64,000 nucleotides of DNA from Terriglobia bacterium (GTDB lineage Bacteria > Acidobacteriota > Terriglobia > Acidiferrales > UBA7541), in assembly GCA_020073705.1 (NCBI GenBank), contig JAIQES010000013.1, positions 1-64,000 on the forward strand, written 5' to 3'. Below the pieces are notes generated by a model. It saw only the letters and a list, made by a program, of their open reading frames with translations, made no database searches and had not been told where the DNA came from. The translations under genes and the position numbers were made by a program. This document shows positions 62,594 to 64,000 of the stretch, one piece after another. The first letter of the stretch is position 1. Each line of letters opens with the position of its first letter.

Positions 62594-63700
62594 GTGGCGG
62601 GAGAGGATCGCAGCCAGCAGGCAACACCGAAACGCAGGCAAGATGCGCGCAAACGCGGGCAAGTGGTTCGCAGCCGTGAACTCACCGGCGCAATCGGTCT
62701 GCTCGCCGTCGTGCTGCTGGCCGGCTCGCAGGGTGGAATCAGAGTCGGACCGTGGCGCAGCTTGTTGGGTCAAGTGCTGGACAGCGCGCGAAGAGGGAAT
62801 CAGGAAATGGTGTATAGCATCACGCCGGTGATCGGGGGAGTGCTCTTGCGCTGGCTTGCAATGCCCTTTGCCCTTTTATGGAGCGTCGCGCTGTTCTCAA
62901 GCATCGCGCAGGGCGGCATCGTATTTTCACCTGACGCGCTTCAACCGAAGTGGGGGCGGCTGAATCCGGTTACGAACTTGAGTAATTTGTTCTCGATGGC
63001 CGGGCTGAGCCGGATGCTGAAGTCCCTGCTGCCGGTGGCCGTGATCCTCTACGTTGCGTACGGAATCGCACAGCGCGATTGGACCGCGATCTCGGCGTCA
63101 TCCCGCGCCAGCGTCTCCATGCTGCTGGGATGGATGTTCAGCCGATGGTACGAGATTGCGTGGAAATGCGGCATGGTCCTGCTGGCATGGTCTGGCGTCG
63201 ACTACTTCCTCCAGCGGCGTCATTTGAACAATTCCCTGAAAATGACCAAGCAGGAGGTCACTCAGGAGATGAAAGATGCCGAGACGAGCTCGCTGGTACG
63301 CGGACAGATTCGCAAGCGCCGGCGTGAATTGCGCAAACGCTGGACGATGAAAGACGTCGAACGCGCGACCGCCGTGGTCACCAACCCGCAGCACTTCGCT
63401 GTCGCACTCGAATATCGCTCACAAACCATGACTGCGCCCATAGTCGTCGCCAAGGGTATGGATCAGGTCGCCCTGCGCATCAAGGAAGCCGCCCGCTGGA
63501 AAAATATTCCGATCGTTGAAAATCCGCCGCTCGCGCAGGCCCTGTATCGAGCCACGGAAGTGGGCGAGGCCATCCCGGCCAAACTGTACATGGCTGTCGC
63601 CGAGATCCTGGCGTTTCTGTACCGCACACAGGCGAGTTTGCGCAACTCGATGCATGCCGCGCGGACCGCCCCGGGAGCTTCGTCTGGAGTGAGGAGCTAG
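62594..63700 (+). CDS. flhB: Flagellar export switch protein FlhB
   Basis: FlhB sets export specificity and cleaves itself between Asn and Pro of its NPTH loop. The 368-residue protein has four membrane helices and a cytoplasmic domain joined by a charged linker (MTKQEVTQEMKDAETSSLVRGQIRKRRRELRKRW). The cleavage motif reads Asn264-Pro265-Gln266-His267 (VVTNPQHFAVALEY), so Thr is replaced by Gln. Start is GTG with AGGGGAGGA upstream. The C-terminal tail after VAEILAFLYR is short. Confidence 0.94.
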   Translation: MAGEDRSQQATPKRRQDARKRGQVVRSRELTGAIGLLAVVLLAGSQGGIRVGPWRSLLGQVLDSARRGNQEMVYSITPVIGGVLLRWLAMPFALLWSVALFSSIAQGGIVFSPDALQPKWGRLNPVTNLSNLFSMAGLSRMLKSLLPVAVILYVAYGIAQRDWTAISASSRASVSMLLGWMFSRWYEIAWKCGMVLLAWSGVDYFLQRRHLNNSLKMTKQEVTQEMKDAETSSLVRGQIRKRRRELRKRWTMKDVERATAVVTNPQHFAVALEYRSQTMTAPIVVAKGMDQVALRIKEAARWKNIPIVENPPLAQALYRATEVGEAIPAKLYMAVAEILAFLYRTQASLRNSMHAARTAPGASSGVRS

Positions 63701-63701
63701 C

Positions 63702-64000
63702 ATGGCCAGCAGCCCAACCGTACTCCAGAAGCAAGGTTCCACAGACTGGCTGGTCCCGGTCGCAACGGTAACGCTCGTGTTTGTGATGATCGTGCCTGTC
63801 CCGGCGATCCTGCTGGACCTGCTCCTGGCCACCAGCATCACGCTCGGCGTCATCGTACTGCTGTCTTCGTTGTACATCCTTCGCCCGGCACAATTTTCCG
63901 TATTTCCAACACTGCTGCTTTTCCTCACGCTGTTCCGGATCTCGTTGAATATCGCCAGCAGCCGCCGGATCCTTTTGCACGGGAACGAAGGCACCGCGGC
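63702..64000 (+). CDS. flhA: Flagellar export protein FlhA, N-terminal part (cut by window end)
   Basis: The first 99 codons of the large export-gate protein are present. After a polar start two membrane helices appear (LVPVATVTLVFVMIVPVPAILLDLLLATSITLGVIVLLSSLYIL). The diagnostic segment FPTLLLFLTLFRISLNIASSRRIL follows. The ATG lies 1 nt after the flhB stop with GAGGAG upstream. The remaining 600 or so residues lie outside the window. Confidence 0.94.
   Translation, partial: MASSPTVLQKQGSTDWLVPVATVTLVFVMIVPVPAILLDLLLATSITLGVIVLLSSLYILRPAQFSVFPTLLLFLTLFRISLNIASSRRILLHGNEGTA

Overview
The window is high-GC bacterial chromosome, most likely from an acidobacterium (Acidobacteriota). I infer this from remembered family resemblance, not a search. 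The main clues are an RpoB with a cysteine-rich double zinc-ribbon insertion, a short RpoC N-terminus starting on TTG, several conserved hypothetical families of acidobacterial flavour, a Ras-like MglA, and a lone microcompartment shell protein.

Region 1 (1-12.5 kb) is the classical transcription/translation cluster on the + strand: 3' end of tuf, rpmG, tRNA-Trp, secE, nusG, rplK, rplA, rplJ, rplL, rpoB and rpoC. It is closed by a strong intrinsic terminator at 12520. A hairpin sits in the rplL-rpoB gap. A PAS-rich hybrid histidine kinase follows.

Region 2 (15.6-36.9 kb) is housekeeping, nearly all on the - strand: gatC-gatA, dnaG, mutS2, a LOG-family protein, a PBP4-type peptidase (dacB), folK, ruvA-ruvB, a BMC shell protein with a class II aldolase, glutamate dehydrogenase, a YvcK-type protein, a TPR protein and a membrane-anchored cytochrome c. 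Inserted on the + strand are a SYLF protein, a zinc-ribbon protein and a pseudo-receiver protein. A palindromic repeat lies between dnaG and gatC. Remnant genes lie near 17 kb, and a small-gene candidate with its own promoter lies at 28.2 kb.

Region 3 (37-45 kb) is looser and more accessory. It holds mglA, a diguanylate cyclase, a MITE-like inverted repeat, a complete ISNCY-type insertion sequence, a 3' tRNA fragment resembling an attachment-site scar, an imperfect 46-bp direct repeat around a TPR gene, a CBS protein, a DUF4760-like protein, a repeat protein with a natural His6 run and an orphan OmpR-type regulator.

Region 4 (45.4-64 kb) is one large flagellar locus on the + strand. It opens with three regulatory genes: a sigma-54 activator lacking its DNA-binding domain, a sensor kinase, and a complete NtrC-type regulator. 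These are followed by flgB, flgC, fliE-F-G-H-I-J-K, flgD, flgE, fliL, fliN, a fliO-like gene, fliP-Q-R, flhB and the start of flhA. Stops and starts overlap through most of it. A good sigma-54 promoter match precedes fliL. fliM, flagellin, filament caps and motor stator genes are not in the window.

The strongest candidates for unusual biology are the truncated activator paired with a full activator, the minimal BMC-shell/aldolase pair, the zinc-ribbon insertion in RpoB, the FlhB NPQH cleavage motif, the scar-and-repeat cluster around 40-42 kb, and the promoter-driven small gene at 28 kb.
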